This document shows positions 1-7,802 of a stretch of DNA of 26,766 bases, piece after piece. Each line of letters begins with the position of its first letter. Within the stretch, counting starts at the first letter, position 1. Below the pieces are notes generated by a model. The model had not been told where the DNA came from. It was given only the letters and a program-made list of their open reading frames with translations, and did not search any database. This DNA is from an uncultured Clostridia bacterium (GTDB lineage: Bacteria; Bacillota; Clostridia; TANB77; CAG-508). The translations under genes were made by a program, and so were the position numbers. The stretch covers positions 1-26,766 of the forward strand of contig CANPZT010000006.1 of NCBI GenBank assembly GCA_947589135.1, given 5' to 3'.

Positions 1-13
1 GGAGGAAAAGAGA

Positions 14-715
14 TTGGATACAAATTATTTAGAAAACAACTATTTAACATTAGTTGGAAAAGTTACAGGAGAAAAAAGATTTAGTCATGAAATATATGGA
101 GAAAGTTTCTATGTTTTTGACTTATCAATTAATCGTTTAAGTGGAAATGCTGATATAATACCAGTAACAGTATCAGAAAGACTAATTAAAGATGAAATGA
201 TCCAAGAAGGAAAAACTTTATTAGTAAAAGGACAATTTAGATCATATAATAGTTATGAGAGTGGAAGAAATAGACTAATATTAACAGTATTTACAAAGGA
301 CATAATGGAAGTAGAAGAAAAAGAAGAGCAAGAAGAAAATGAAATTGTAAAAAAAGATATGGTAACAAACGAAGTAGTATTAATTGGATACATATGTAAG
401 AAACCAATATATAGGCAAACACCATTTGGAAGAGAAATTGCTGATATACTACTTGCAGTTAATAGAGCATATAATAAATCTGATTATATACCATGTATTG
501 CATGGGGGAGAACAGCAAGATTTTGCCAAGATTTAGAAGTAGGAACACAAGTCAAAATAATAGGTAGAGTACAATCAAGAATTTATGAAAAGAAATTTGA
601 AGATGGAACAATAGAACAAAGAGTTGCATATGAAGTATCAGTAGGAAGTCTAGAAGTAATACAAGAAAATGAAAATGCAAAAGAGATAGATACTCAGGAA
701 CAAGAAGCTGTTTAA
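14..715 (+). CDS. Two-OB-fold single-stranded DNA-binding-like protein
   Basis: A 233-residue protein with two SSB-like OB-fold segments. Residues about 8-95 form the more divergent copy. Residues about 115-220 form a clear SSB domain, with the NEVVLIGYI opening strand, a DILLAVNRAY core, a YIPCIAWGR strand and a GRVQSR turn. It would bind single-stranded DNA in the cytoplasm. Unlike the 142-residue SSB at 7803-8231 it has no acidic DDLPF tip; it ends in an EQEAV-like tail, so docking of SSB partner proteins is not expected by the usual route. The start is TTG at 14, with GGAGG at 1-5 and 8 bases between; no ATG fits better. A strong terminator follows at 805-843. The tandem layout suggests a paralogue rather than the housekeeping SSB. 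The biological role is not visible. Confidence 0.8.
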   Translation: MDTNYLENNYLTLVGKVTGEKRFSHEIYGESFYVFDLSINRLSGNADIIPVTVSERLIKDEMIQEGKTLLVKGQFRSYNSYESGRNRLILTVFTKDIMEVEEKEEQEENEIVKKDMVTNEVVLIGYICKKPIYRQTPFGREIADILLAVNRAYNKSDYIPCIAWGRTARFCQDLEVGTQVKIIGRVQSRIYEKKFEDGTIEQRVAYEVSVGSLEVIQENENAKEIDTQEQEAV

Positions 716-804
716 TTTATAATTTGTTAATCTTCACTAGATGTTATAAATAAAAAATATATTAAATTTTTAATATGAATTGCATAGTAATAGAATAATT
801 ATAT

Positions 805-843
805 AAAAAAGTTTTAAAAGTATGGTCTTTTAAAACTTTTTTT
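805..843 (+). terminator. Intrinsic terminator after the SSB-like gene
   Basis: A 16-bp perfect AT-rich stem (805-820 with 827-842) and a six-base loop TATGGT. The T run at 837-843 is both the end of the 3' arm and the U tract. It is symmetrical enough to look bidirectional, but no opposing gene exists here. Confidence 0.75.
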
Positions 844-845
844 GA

Positions 846-851
846 TATAAT
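846..851 (+). promoter_or_regulatory. Extended -10 (TGATATAAT) for the membrane protein gene
   Basis: TATAAT at 846-851, with the preceding bases making TTGATATAAT, lies 27 bases upstream of the TTG start at 879. No good -35 hexamer sits 16-18 bases upstream, because that region is the loop of the preceding terminator (TGGTCT at 823-828). It is a weak call based on the -10 alone. Confidence 0.35.
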
Positions 852-878
852 CAAAAAAAATGAAAGGAATTTATAAAA

Positions 879-2576
879 TTGAAAACGAAAAAAGAAGAAA
901 ATAAAAAGAAGATATCAACTTCTATAAAATTTACAATATTAGCAATAATTTTAATTGCAATCATTAGTGTAGCACTATCACCAGTTACATTACAAAATGA
1001 TACATATTATACTATAAAAGTAGGAGAACATATTGCACAATATGGAATAGACATGCAAGACCCATTTTCATGGCACGAAGATTTAGGGTATACCTATCCA
1101 CATTGGGGATATGATTTAATTACATATTATATTTATACAGCATTTGGAATGACAGGTATATATATAACTACTTGTACATTAGCAGCAATTTTAGGAATAA
1201 CAATTTACTTAGTGAATGCGAAACTTACTAAAAATAAGGTAGTATCATTTCTTATTACTATAGGAGTAATGTATTTAATTAGAGGATATATAGCTGCAAG
1301 AGTGCAATTAGTTACATTTATTTTATTTGCATTAACAATATTTTTTATAGAAAAGTTCTTAGAAACTAAAAAAGTGAGATATGCAATAGGATTAATTATA
1401 ATTCCTATTTTAATTGCAAATATACACATCGCAGTATTTCCATTCTATTTTGTTTTATATTTACCATATATTGCAGAATATATTATAGCAATAATTGCAG
1501 AAGTAATTTTATACAAAAAAATAGGAATAAGAACTTTACAAAATACAATTAAGAATTTAAAGAAGAAACAAGCAAATAGTGAAAGAATAGAAAAGCTAGA
1601 AGCAAAATTAGATGAATTAAAAGTACAAGCAGATAAAATTAAAATAAAAAGATCAAAAGAATTACAAAATCCATATAAAATAAAACTAACTAAAAATAAT
1701 AATATAAAGTGGCTAATATTAATAATGGTAATATGTTTATTTACAGGTCTATTATCACCTCTTGGAACAGAACCATATACATACTTATATAAAACAATGG
1801 AAGGAAATACAATAGAAAATATTAATGAACATTTGCCAATGACAATATCAAATGAAACAGAAGTTATGTGTGCATTAATCTTATTTTTAGCACCATTAAT
1901 TTTTACAAAAGTAAAAATTAGATTATGTGATTTATTTATGATTAGTGGACTATGCTATTTAATGATAAGTTCAAGAAGACAAGTTACCATGTTTGCAATT
2001 ATAGGTTCTGTAATCTTAAACAGACTAATAACAAATTTATTAATACTTTATGAAAATGATAAATTAATTGAATATTGGGAAAAAAGGATGACTACTATAC
2101 TAGGAATAATAATTACTACAATAATAGCAATTGGGCTAAGTTATTATTTTGTAAAAGATAAATTAGATGATAGCTATATTGATGAAACTTCTTATCCTGT
2201 ACAAGCATGTGATTACATATTAGCAAATATTGATTTAGAAAATGCAAAATTTTATAATGAATATAATTATGGAAGTTATATGCTTTTTAGAGAAATTCCA
2301 GTATTTATAGATTCTAGAGCAGATTTATATGCACCAGAATTTAGTGGAAAAGAAGATGATATATTCATGGATTTTATAGAAACATCAAGTATAGGCAAGT
2401 TTTATGAAGATATCTTTGAAAAATATGACATTACACATGTTATTACATACAAAAATTCAAAAATGAATATGATTATTGAAAAGACAAAAGATGCAAATTA
2501 TAAGCAATTATATAGTGATGATTATTTTGTTATCTATGAAAGAATTAATGATGTAAAAAAAGAAGTTAAAGAATAA
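879..2576 (+). CDS. Polytopic membrane protein, GT-C glycosyltransferase-like
   Basis: A 565-residue integral membrane protein. The N-terminal segment after the first membrane helix (DTYYTIKVGEHIAQYG, DPFSW, then PHWGYDLITYYIY) matches the layout of GT-C-like membrane proteins that carry an acidic residue and an HW or HEW motif in the first extracytoplasmic loop. About ten further hydrophobic helices follow. The C-terminal soluble part (NEYNYGSYMLF, PVFIDSRADLY) also resembles that family. Residues about 220-270 form a charged coiled-coil insertion (repeated LKKKQ and KLEAKLDELK patterns) between two membrane blocks, which is unusual. The start is TTG at 879 with AAAGGA at 863-868. It probably transfers a lipid-linked sugar at the outer membrane face, but donor and acceptor are unknown and catalysis is not proven. 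It is not obviously in an operon with lspA. Confidence 0.6.
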   Translation: MKTKKEENKKKISTSIKFTILAIILIAIISVALSPVTLQNDTYYTIKVGEHIAQYGIDMQDPFSWHEDLGYTYPHWGYDLITYYIYTAFGMTGIYITTCTLAAILGITIYLVNAKLTKNKVVSFLITIGVMYLIRGYIAARVQLVTFILFALTIFFIEKFLETKKVRYAIGLIIIPILIANIHIAVFPFYFVLYLPYIAEYIIAIIAEVILYKKIGIRTLQNTIKNLKKKQANSERIEKLEAKLDELKVQADKIKIKRSKELQNPYKIKLTKNNNIKWLILIMVICLFTGLLSPLGTEPYTYLYKTMEGNTIENINEHLPMTISNETEVMCALILFLAPLIFTKVKIRLCDLFMISGLCYLMISSRRQVTMFAIIGSVILNRLITNLLILYENDKLIEYWEKRMTTILGIIITTIIAIGLSYYFVKDKLDDSYIDETSYPVQACDYILANIDLENAKFYNEYNYGSYMLFREIPVFIDSRADLYAPEFSGKEDDIFMDFIETSSIGKFYEDIFEKYDITHVITYKNSKMNMIIEKTKDANYKQLYSDDYFVIYERINDVKKEVKE

Positions 2577-2657
2577 CTATAACTTGAGAATATTAAATTT
2601 ATTAATAAGATTTAATACTTTTTAAACTAAATCAGTATATTGGAAGGAATAATAAAG

Positions 2658-3179
2658 ATGGAAAAAGATAAGAGTCTAGTAAATAAAAAATCAAAGCATG
2701 AAAAAATGGAAAAAGGAAAAATTTTATTATTAATAATTGTACTTTTTATAATTATAATAGATCAAGGTATAAAATTATATGTTACAAAAATACAAGAAAT
2801 TCAAGTTATTCCAAATATATTAAAATTTAGTGTAATACAAAATACAAAACCTGCCTATGGAATTGGTTCAGGCTCAACGTTTATGTATATATTAACAAAT
2901 TTAGTAGTATTAAGTGTTATTTTTAAATTTATGATAACACAAAATGAGTATGTAGATACAAAATTAAAAATATTTTTATGTTTTATATTAGCAGGAGGAA
3001 TATCTAATATAATAGATAGGTTAATTAGAGGATATGTAGTGGAATTTATTGACTTTAGACAAATAATAAATTTACCAATATTTAATATAGCAGATTTATT
3101 TACTTTAGTAGGTTGGGTTTCTATTGCAGCAATATTTGCAGTATTTACTATAAATGAATGGAGAGAGAAAAAACATTAG
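2658..3179 (+). CDS. lspA: Lipoprotein signal peptidase (signal peptidase II)
   Basis: A membrane aspartic protease that removes the signal peptide of diacylated prolipoproteins. Of two possible starts I choose ATG at 2658 (173 residues), because GGAAGGA at 2642-2648 is correctly spaced; the TTG at 2640 overlaps that ribosome site. It has four membrane helices and the family motifs IDQGIKLY (D35), QNTKPAYGIG (N62), GGISNIIDR (N117, D120), VVEFID and IFNIAD (D146). At residue 129, where the family motif VVDFI carries an aspartate that the Pseudomonas aeruginosa structure assigns to the catalytic pair, this protein has glutamate (codon GAA). D132 lies three residues later. The rluD-type gene follows, the order seen for lspA and ylyB in Bacillus and many Firmicutes. 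Confidence 0.9.
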   Translation: MEKDKSLVNKKSKHEKMEKGKILLLIIVLFIIIIDQGIKLYVTKIQEIQVIPNILKFSVIQNTKPAYGIGSGSTFMYILTNLVVLSVIFKFMITQNEYVDTKLKIFLCFILAGGISNIIDRLIRGYVVEFIDFRQIINLPIFNIADLFTLVGWVSIAAIFAVFTINEWREKKH

Positions 3180-3246
3180 TAATATAGAAAAGTTATTGTA
3201 AAAAATAATGAAGGCTAAGAAAATCTATGTCTTAGAAAGGACGTAA

Positions 3247-4173
3247 TTGAATATGAAAAAAGTTATTGTAGATAATGGAGAGAAAAACAATAGAATAGAT
3301 TCATATTTATCAAACAAAGTTGAAATGTCAAGAGTTACAATTCAAAGACTTGTAAAAGAGGAAAAAATACTAGTAAATGATAAGACTATAAAAGCTTCAT
3401 ACAAAGTACAACAAGGAGATATAATTATTGTAAATGAAGATGAACCAAAAGAGACAACAATAAAAGCCCAAGATATACCAGTTGAAATTATTTATGAAGA
3501 TAGTGATATTATAGTAGTTAATAAACCTAAAGGAATGGTAGTTCATCCAGCCAACGGAAATCCAGATGGAACATTAGTAAATAGTTTAATGGCAATTTGT
3601 AAAAATTCTTTATCTGGTATTGGAGGAGAAATTAGACCGGGAATTGTACATAGATTAGATAAAGATACTTCTGGAATTCTAATTGTAGCGAAAAATGATA
3701 AAGCACATATTAATTTAAGTGAACAAATAAAAAATCATGAAGCAAAAAAAACATATATTGCTCTAGTAAGAGGAATAGTCAAAGAAAACGAAGCAACTAT
3801 TAATATGCCAATAGGTAGAAGTACAAAAGATAGAAAAAAAATGGCTGTTGTAAGAACAGGAAAAGAAGCAATTACACATTTTAAGGTTATAAAAAGATAT
3901 CATAACTATACTTTATTAGAAATAAAAATAGAAACAGGAAGAACACATCAAATTAGAGTACATTTATCACAAATTGGTTATCCAATTGTAGGAGATACTA
4001 CATATTCTAATGGTAAAAATGAATGGGGAATTAAAGGGCAATGTTTGCATGCAAAAAGCTTAAAATTTGTTCATCCTATTACAAAAAAAGAAATGTTTTT
4101 AGAAGCAAAAATGCCAGAATATTTTGAAAAGATTATAGAAGAGTTAGATAAAACAAATAAACCACAAAATTAA
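3247..4173 (+). CDS. rluD: RluD/YlyB-type 23S rRNA pseudouridine synthase
   Basis: Isomerises uridine to pseudouridine in rRNA (RluA superfamily). Residues about 13-62 are an S4 RNA-binding domain. The catalytic domain carries HRLDKDTSG with the nucleophile D138, and later GRTHQIRVHL and GYPIVGD. At 308 residues it is normal for the family. The start is ambiguous: TTG at 3247 lies 5 bases from AAAGGA (3236-3241), while ATG at 3253 lies 11 bases away; I keep TTG for its spacing. A small hairpin (3215-3220 with 3230-3235) sits just before the ribosome site. The exact target base cannot be read from sequence; RluD of E. coli modifies helix 69, and YlyB is the Bacillus relative in the same neighbourhood. 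Confidence 0.9.
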   Translation: MNMKKVIVDNGEKNNRIDSYLSNKVEMSRVTIQRLVKEEKILVNDKTIKASYKVQQGDIIIVNEDEPKETTIKAQDIPVEIIYEDSDIIVVNKPKGMVVHPANGNPDGTLVNSLMAICKNSLSGIGGEIRPGIVHRLDKDTSGILIVAKNDKAHINLSEQIKNHEAKKTYIALVRGIVKENEATINMPIGRSTKDRKKMAVVRTGKEAITHFKVIKRYHNYTLLEIKIETGRTHQIRVHLSQIGYPIVGDTTYSNGKNEWGIKGQCLHAKSLKFVHPITKKEMFLEAKMPEYFEKIIEELDKTNKPQN

Positions 4174-4189
4174 GGAGGAATCCATAAAA

Positions 4190-4918
4190 TTGGAAGAGAT
4201 GAGATTGCAAAAATATTTAGCTGATTGTGGAATTGCATCTAGGAGAAAGTCAGAAGAATTAATTATTCAAGGAAAAGTAAAAGTAAATGGCAAAGTCGTA
4301 ACAGAATTAGGTACAAAGATTATACCTAATAAAGACTATATTCAATTTGAAAATAAAGAGATAAAACAAAATAAAAATTATGTGTATATATTATTAAATA
4401 AACCAATAGGATATGTTACAACTGTAAAGGACCAATTTAATAGAGATTCAGTTTTAGATTTAGTAAAAACAAAAGAAAGATTAGTTCCAGTAGGTAGACT
4501 AGATATGTATACATCAGGAGCTTTAATTCTTACTAATGATGGAGATTTTATTTATAAAGTAACACATCCAAAACATGAAATTGATAAAACTTATACAGTT
4601 ACATTAAAAGGAATTATACAAGATGAGGCTATTGAAAAATTGAGAAAAGGTGTAGAAATAGAAGATTATGTAACAAAGCCAGCAAAAGTAAAAATATTAA
4701 AAACAGATGAGGAAAAAAATCAGTCAAGATTAGAAATTACTATTCATGAAGGGAAGAATCGACAGGTAAGAAAAATGTGCGAAACAGTTGGATATAAAGT
4801 TTTAGCTTTGCATAGAAGCAAAATTGGTAATATAGATGTGAAAAATTTGCCTTTGGGAAAGTGGAGATATTTAACGGATGCAGAAATAAAAAATATATTA
4901 TATAAAAAAGCTTTATAA
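4190..4918 (+). CDS. rluB: RluB/RsuA-type rRNA pseudouridine synthase
   Basis: A second pseudouridine synthase, from the RsuA/RluB/RluE/RluF branch. It has an N-terminal S4 domain (RLQKYLADCGIASRRKSEE, residues 5-50), the catalytic GRLDMYTSG motif with D105, then LTNDGDF, and the C-terminal EGKNRQVRKM signature. It is 242 residues long. TTG at 4190 is the start, with GGAGGA at 4174-4179; an ATG three codons later is possible. It starts 16 bases after the RluD-type gene and is very likely co-transcribed with it. RluB is the most likely identity because it is the common Firmicutes member and acts on the large subunit near the peptidyl transferase centre; RsuA is less likely. Confidence 0.85.
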   Translation: MEEMRLQKYLADCGIASRRKSEELIIQGKVKVNGKVVTELGTKIIPNKDYIQFENKEIKQNKNYVYILLNKPIGYVTTVKDQFNRDSVLDLVKTKERLVPVGRLDMYTSGALILTNDGDFIYKVTHPKHEIDKTYTVTLKGIIQDEAIEKLRKGVEIEDYVTKPAKVKILKTDEEKNQSRLEITIHEGKNRQVRKMCETVGYKVLALHRSKIGNIDVKNLPLGKWRYLTDAEIKNILYKKAL

Positions 4919-4979
4919 TTATATTTTTTCATAACTTTGTGTGTCACAATTTCTATAATAGAAAAAAACTAAAAAACTA

Positions 4980-5008
4980 TTTACAATTAAAGCAAATATT
5001 TATATAAT
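4980..5008 (+). promoter_or_regulatory. Sigma-A-type promoter for the S1-repeat gene
   Basis: TTTACA at 4980-4985 and TATAAT at 5003-5008 with a 17-base spacer; transcription would begin near 5015. A 7+7 inverted repeat, TTTCTATAATAGAAA at 4950-4964, ends 15 bases before the -35 and could be an operator. Confidence 0.7.
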
Positions 5009-5043
5009 AAAACAAAACAAAAGAAAAAGGAGTAAATAGACAA

Positions 5044-5847
5044 ATGAACACACTGCTATTCAAGCCTGAAGGATGGGAAAATGAAATCACTAGGCTGAAC
5101 AAAAATAATGTAAAGCAATACTATAACGAAGGAAATATACTACAAGGTTTAGTTAGAGAATGTGATGAACAATATAATTTACATATCAAATTTGAAAATG
5201 GTTTAACTGGAATTATGCCAAGAGAAGAAATAGAAGCAATCAACATAGAAGAAAATGGTTTACCAAGAGTTAATTTATGCACAGGAAAAGTACATAAATT
5301 TGTTCAATTTAAAATTAAAGAAATGACAAACAATAGTGAAATTATATTATCGAGGAAAGAAGTACAAGAACAAGCTTTAGACTGGGTAAAAAATGATTTA
5401 AAAGAAGGACAAATTGTAACAGGAATTGTAAAAAACATTAGACCATATGGTGCATTTATAGAAATAGGTGGAGGAATAGTAGGGTTAGTTCATATAGAAG
5501 ATTTATCAATAGCTAGGATAAAAACACCATACGAAAGATTAAAAATTGGACAAAAAATAGATATTGTGGTAAAATCTATAAATAGAGAGACAGGAAAAGT
5601 CATTTTATCATATAAGGAAACATTAGGTTCATGGGAAGATAATGCAAAAAAGTTTGAACAAGGAGCAAAAACCATAGGAATTGTAAGAGAAACAGAAAAA
5701 AATAAAAATGGAATTTTTATAGAGCTTACCCCTAATTTAGTAGGAATGGCAGAATACCAAGAAGGATTACAATATGGACAAAATGTTAATGTTATGATAA
5801 AAAAGATAGACAATCAAAAGAAAAAAGTAAAATTAATGATTATTTAA
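5044..5847 (+). CDS. S1-domain RNA-binding protein (short ribosomal protein S1-like)
   Basis: A 267-residue cytoplasmic protein built from S1 OB-fold repeats. Repeat one (about 27-97) is divergent. Repeat two (about 119-190) is canonical, with GQIVTGIVKNIRPYGAFIEI, GLVHIEDLS and GKVILSYKE. Repeat three (about 203-267) is shorter and divergent. Ribosomal S1 usually has four to six repeats, so this is a short relative of the kind common in Clostridia, likely binding mRNA or the 30S subunit. ATG at 5044 follows GGAG at 5029-5032. It has its own good promoter, and the gene at 5900 begins 52 bases later without an intervening terminator. Confidence 0.8.
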   Translation: MNTLLFKPEGWENEITRLNKNNVKQYYNEGNILQGLVRECDEQYNLHIKFENGLTGIMPREEIEAINIEENGLPRVNLCTGKVHKFVQFKIKEMTNNSEIILSRKEVQEQALDWVKNDLKEGQIVTGIVKNIRPYGAFIEIGGGIVGLVHIEDLSIARIKTPYERLKIGQKIDIVVKSINRETGKVILSYKETLGSWEDNAKKFEQGAKTIGIVRETEKNKNGIFIELTPNLVGMAEYQEGLQYGQNVNVMIKKIDNQKKKVKLMII

Positions 5848-5899
5848 ATGCTAATGCTGTAACAAAAAATTTTAGCAGTATAGTAAAGGAGGAATTAAA

Positions 5900-6835
5900 A
5901 TGGTTGAAGATAACCAAATTAAAGCACAAGTATCTCCTTTTGCAATAAGAGAAGGAGAAATAAAAACATTTGATGGAAAAGATGGATATGTATCTATGAA
6001 TCAAATTGTACATAAAATAAACATAGGACATATTAATGAGATTCATTTTGCTATATTAGATTTAGTAAATGAATTTGAATTTATTACATCAAGACAATTA
6101 TATCAAATGCTAGAAATAAAAGGTGTTGATCCTAAGTCACAAGATAAATTAAACAATAAATTAGATCAATTAGTAAAATCTAAAATATTAACAAGGTATT
6201 ATTTTAATTCTGATGAAGGAAAAGGAATTTATAGAATATATTGCTTAGAAAAAATGGGAAAATATTTACTAACTTCAAAAGAAATTGAATGTAAATGGCA
6301 GCCATCAGATAATACAAAACCAGTAGGAATGATTAAAAAAAGATTAGCTGGAAATCAAACATTAATTGCATATTTAAGAAAAGTAAAAGCATTTGATAGC
6401 TATGTAGTAAAACCAGCAATTACAGCAAAAATGTCTGGAAAAGTTTTTAAAGCTACAGGTGGAAGTGTAAAATTAACAAAAAATTCAAAATCAATCCAAT
6501 TCTTATTTGAAGCAGTAAGAAGAGAACAAGATTGGCAAAAGAAATTAGTTGATAAAATGAGATTATACAAAGATTTCTATGAAAACTTTGTACCAGGAGA
6601 CTCTGGATATTCAAGCCTACCACAATTAATTTTAATATGCGAAGACGAAAAACACATGGCAGAAACATTTAAAGAGATTGTTACGAACCAAGTAGAAATA
6701 CCACAAATAAAATTGTATTTTACTACTGATTTAAGACAAAATAAAGAAACATTAGAAGATACTTTAGCAGAATTTAAATTAGTAGATGGAAAATATAAAA
6801 TGGAAAATGTAGAACTAAAATTATTAGGAATGTAA
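5900..6835 (+). CDS. Unknown protein with a winged-helix-like N-terminal half
   Basis: I do not recognise this 311-residue soluble protein. Residues about 45-125 (LVNEFEFITSRQLYQMLEIKG, then two helices, then ILTRYYFN and YRIYCLEKMGKYLL) look like a winged helix-turn-helix and recall the N-terminal part of replication-relaxation family proteins. The C-terminal half (LPQLILICEDEKHMAETFKEI, KLYFTTDL) has alternating beta-alpha structure like the second domain of that family. A DNA-binding or plasmid-like replication role is therefore a weak possibility only. It has an excellent ribosome site (GGAGG at 5888-5892), probably shares the promoter at 4980, and ends in a strong terminator at 6847-6877. 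Confidence 0.6.
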   Translation: MVEDNQIKAQVSPFAIREGEIKTFDGKDGYVSMNQIVHKINIGHINEIHFAILDLVNEFEFITSRQLYQMLEIKGVDPKSQDKLNNKLDQLVKSKILTRYYFNSDEGKGIYRIYCLEKMGKYLLTSKEIECKWQPSDNTKPVGMIKKRLAGNQTLIAYLRKVKAFDSYVVKPAITAKMSGKVFKATGGSVKLTKNSKSIQFLFEAVRREQDWQKKLVDKMRLYKDFYENFVPGDSGYSSLPQLILICEDEKHMAETFKEIVTNQVEIPQIKLYFTTDLRQNKETLEDTLAEFKLVDGKYKMENVELKLLGM

Positions 6836-6846
6836 TTAAATGTTTA

Positions 6847-6877
6847 TGGCCAAGGACAAGCTCCTTGGTCATTTTTT
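6847..6877 (+). terminator. Intrinsic terminator
   Basis: A 10-bp stem (6847-6856 with 6862-6871, one G-U pair), a five-base loop CAAGC, and T6 at 6872-6877. It closes the S1-repeat/unknown gene pair. Confidence 0.9.
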
Positions 6878-6909
6878 GAATTAAATATATAAAAAAGTAA
6901 AACAAAATA

Positions 6910-6939
6910 TTGACAAGAGGTTACATAAAATGATAAAAT
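6910..6939 (+). promoter_or_regulatory. Promoter of the 106-residue unknown gene
   Basis: TTGACA at 6910-6915, an 18-base spacer, then TAAAAT at 6934-6939 preceded by TGA, an extended -10. Confidence 0.7.
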
Positions 6940-6973
6940 TATATACACACATATATATAAAGGAGGCATGCAT

Positions 6974-7294
6974 ATGCAAATATCAAAAAATTTTGGTATT
7001 TCATCAGAGAATCGGATTGTGAGATTCACAAACCTAAAAATGAGTTATGGTAAAAATTTTACAATCGAATCTGATGAAAGAGTAACAAGCAAGGATGTTA
7101 ATGACATTGTAAGCACTGCAATTAAAGTATTACAGGCAAAAGACATTGAAAAAAAAGGCAAAGAAATTGCTAACAGGATACTTAAGCTGAGGATTCCTTC
7201 CATCTATTCCGTTAGAGTAGATGGGGGAGAAAAAGGAATCGATTGGAAAATTACCTTAAGTGGTAATTCTAATGCATTCAAGGCAGAAATGTAA
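6974..7294 (+). CDS. Small conserved-looking protein of unknown function
   Basis: A 106-residue soluble protein that I cannot assign. The likely start is ATG at 6974: AAGGAGG at 6960-6966 is 7 bases away, while the upstream ATG at 6968 is only 1 base from it. Residues about 35-75 are predicted helical (SKDVNDIVSTAIKVLQAKD, then a lysine-rich helix). The C-terminal part is likely beta-strand (IYSVRVDGGEKGIDWKITLSG). Its codon use differs from its neighbours: it uses CTG, TCC, ATC, ACC and one in-frame CGG (7013-7015). It is a single-gene unit between its own promoter and terminator. The CGG here must be read as a normal triplet, since a four-base step would meet TGA one codon later. Confidence 0.7.
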   Translation: MQISKNFGISSENRIVRFTNLKMSYGKNFTIESDERVTSKDVNDIVSTAIKVLQAKDIEKKGKEIANRILKLRIPSIYSVRVDGGEKGIDWKITLSGNSNAFKAEM

Positions 7295-7313
7295 ACCACG
7301 AAACAACTTTTAA

Positions 7314-7341
7314 CGGCTACCTAGTGATAGGTAGCTGTTTT
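7314..7341 (+). terminator. Intrinsic terminator
   Basis: A 10-bp stem (7314-7323 with 7328-7337, one G-U pair), loop GTGA, and a short T4 tract. Confidence 0.85.
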
Positions 7342-7355
7342 CTATAAAAAAATAC

Positions 7356-7384
7356 TTGCAAAATCTAAAAACATATGATAAAAT
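7356..7384 (+). promoter_or_regulatory. Promoter of the rpsF-ssb-rpsR operon
   Basis: TTGCAA at 7356-7361 and TAAAAT at 7379-7384 with 17 bases between; TGA before the -10 makes it extended. The leader to rpsF is about 80 bases and contains a 9+9 AT hairpin (7392-7400 with 7409-7417) and a short CTAC/GTAG stem. I do not see the CCG-containing bulge of the S6:S18 autoregulatory leader. Confidence 0.65.
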
Positions 7385-7470
7385 AGCAATGTTAAAAAAT
7401 AAATACATATTTTTTAATATCTCTACTTACATAAAATGTAGGTTTTATATCCAAAGGGAGGTGAACAATA

Positions 7471-7749
7471 ATGAACAAATACGAAAGTATTATCATTGTT
7501 AATCCAAATGTTGATGAAGCAGGTTTAAAAGCTTTAGAAGAAAAATTTACAGGATTAATCAATGAAAATGGAAAGCTAGAATCAGTTGAAAACATGGGAA
7601 AAAGAAAATTAGCATATGAAATCAAAAAATTTAGTGAAGGAACATATATGTTATTCAATTTTGAAGCAAAACCTGATTCAATAGCAGAACTTGAAAGAGT
7701 TTATAGAATAACAGACGATATTATCAAATTTATCGTAGTAAAAAAATAA
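7471..7749 (+). CDS. rpsF: 30S ribosomal protein S6
   Basis: A 92-residue ribosomal protein S6, which with S18 forms the platform heterodimer of the small subunit. It matches the family from MNKYESIIIVNP through NMGKRKLAYEIKKFSEGTY to ITDDIIKFIVVKK. ATG at 7471 follows a strong GGGAGGTG site. It is first in the classical rpsF-ssb-rpsR operon, with ssb beginning 53 bases later. It lacks the long acidic tail of some S6 proteins, as is usual in Firmicutes. Confidence 0.96.
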   Translation: MNKYESIIIVNPNVDEAGLKALEEKFTGLINENGKLESVENMGKRKLAYEIKKFSEGTYMLFNFEAKPDSIAELERVYRITDDIIKFIVVKK

Positions 7750-7802
7750 CATTAAATAAAGATAGGGGCCTTTATTTAAAGTAGTAAAGAAAGGTGATTT
7801 AA

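Noticed and set aside
4937..4949. Rex-type redox operator
   Set aside because: TTGTG-N3-CACAA lacks the longer arms and spacing of Rex sites; kept only as a generic palindrome.
5490..5813. 107-residue open frame on the minus strand within the S1-repeat gene
   Set aside because: Fully antisense to a well-supported coding gene, with no start signals.
6968..6973. ATG 6968 as start of the 106-residue gene
   Set aside because: Only one base separates it from AAGGAGG; ATG 6974 has the normal spacing.
7392..7470. S6:S18 autoregulatory leader upstream of rpsF
   Set aside because: There are hairpins, but the characteristic CCG-bearing bulge is not visible.
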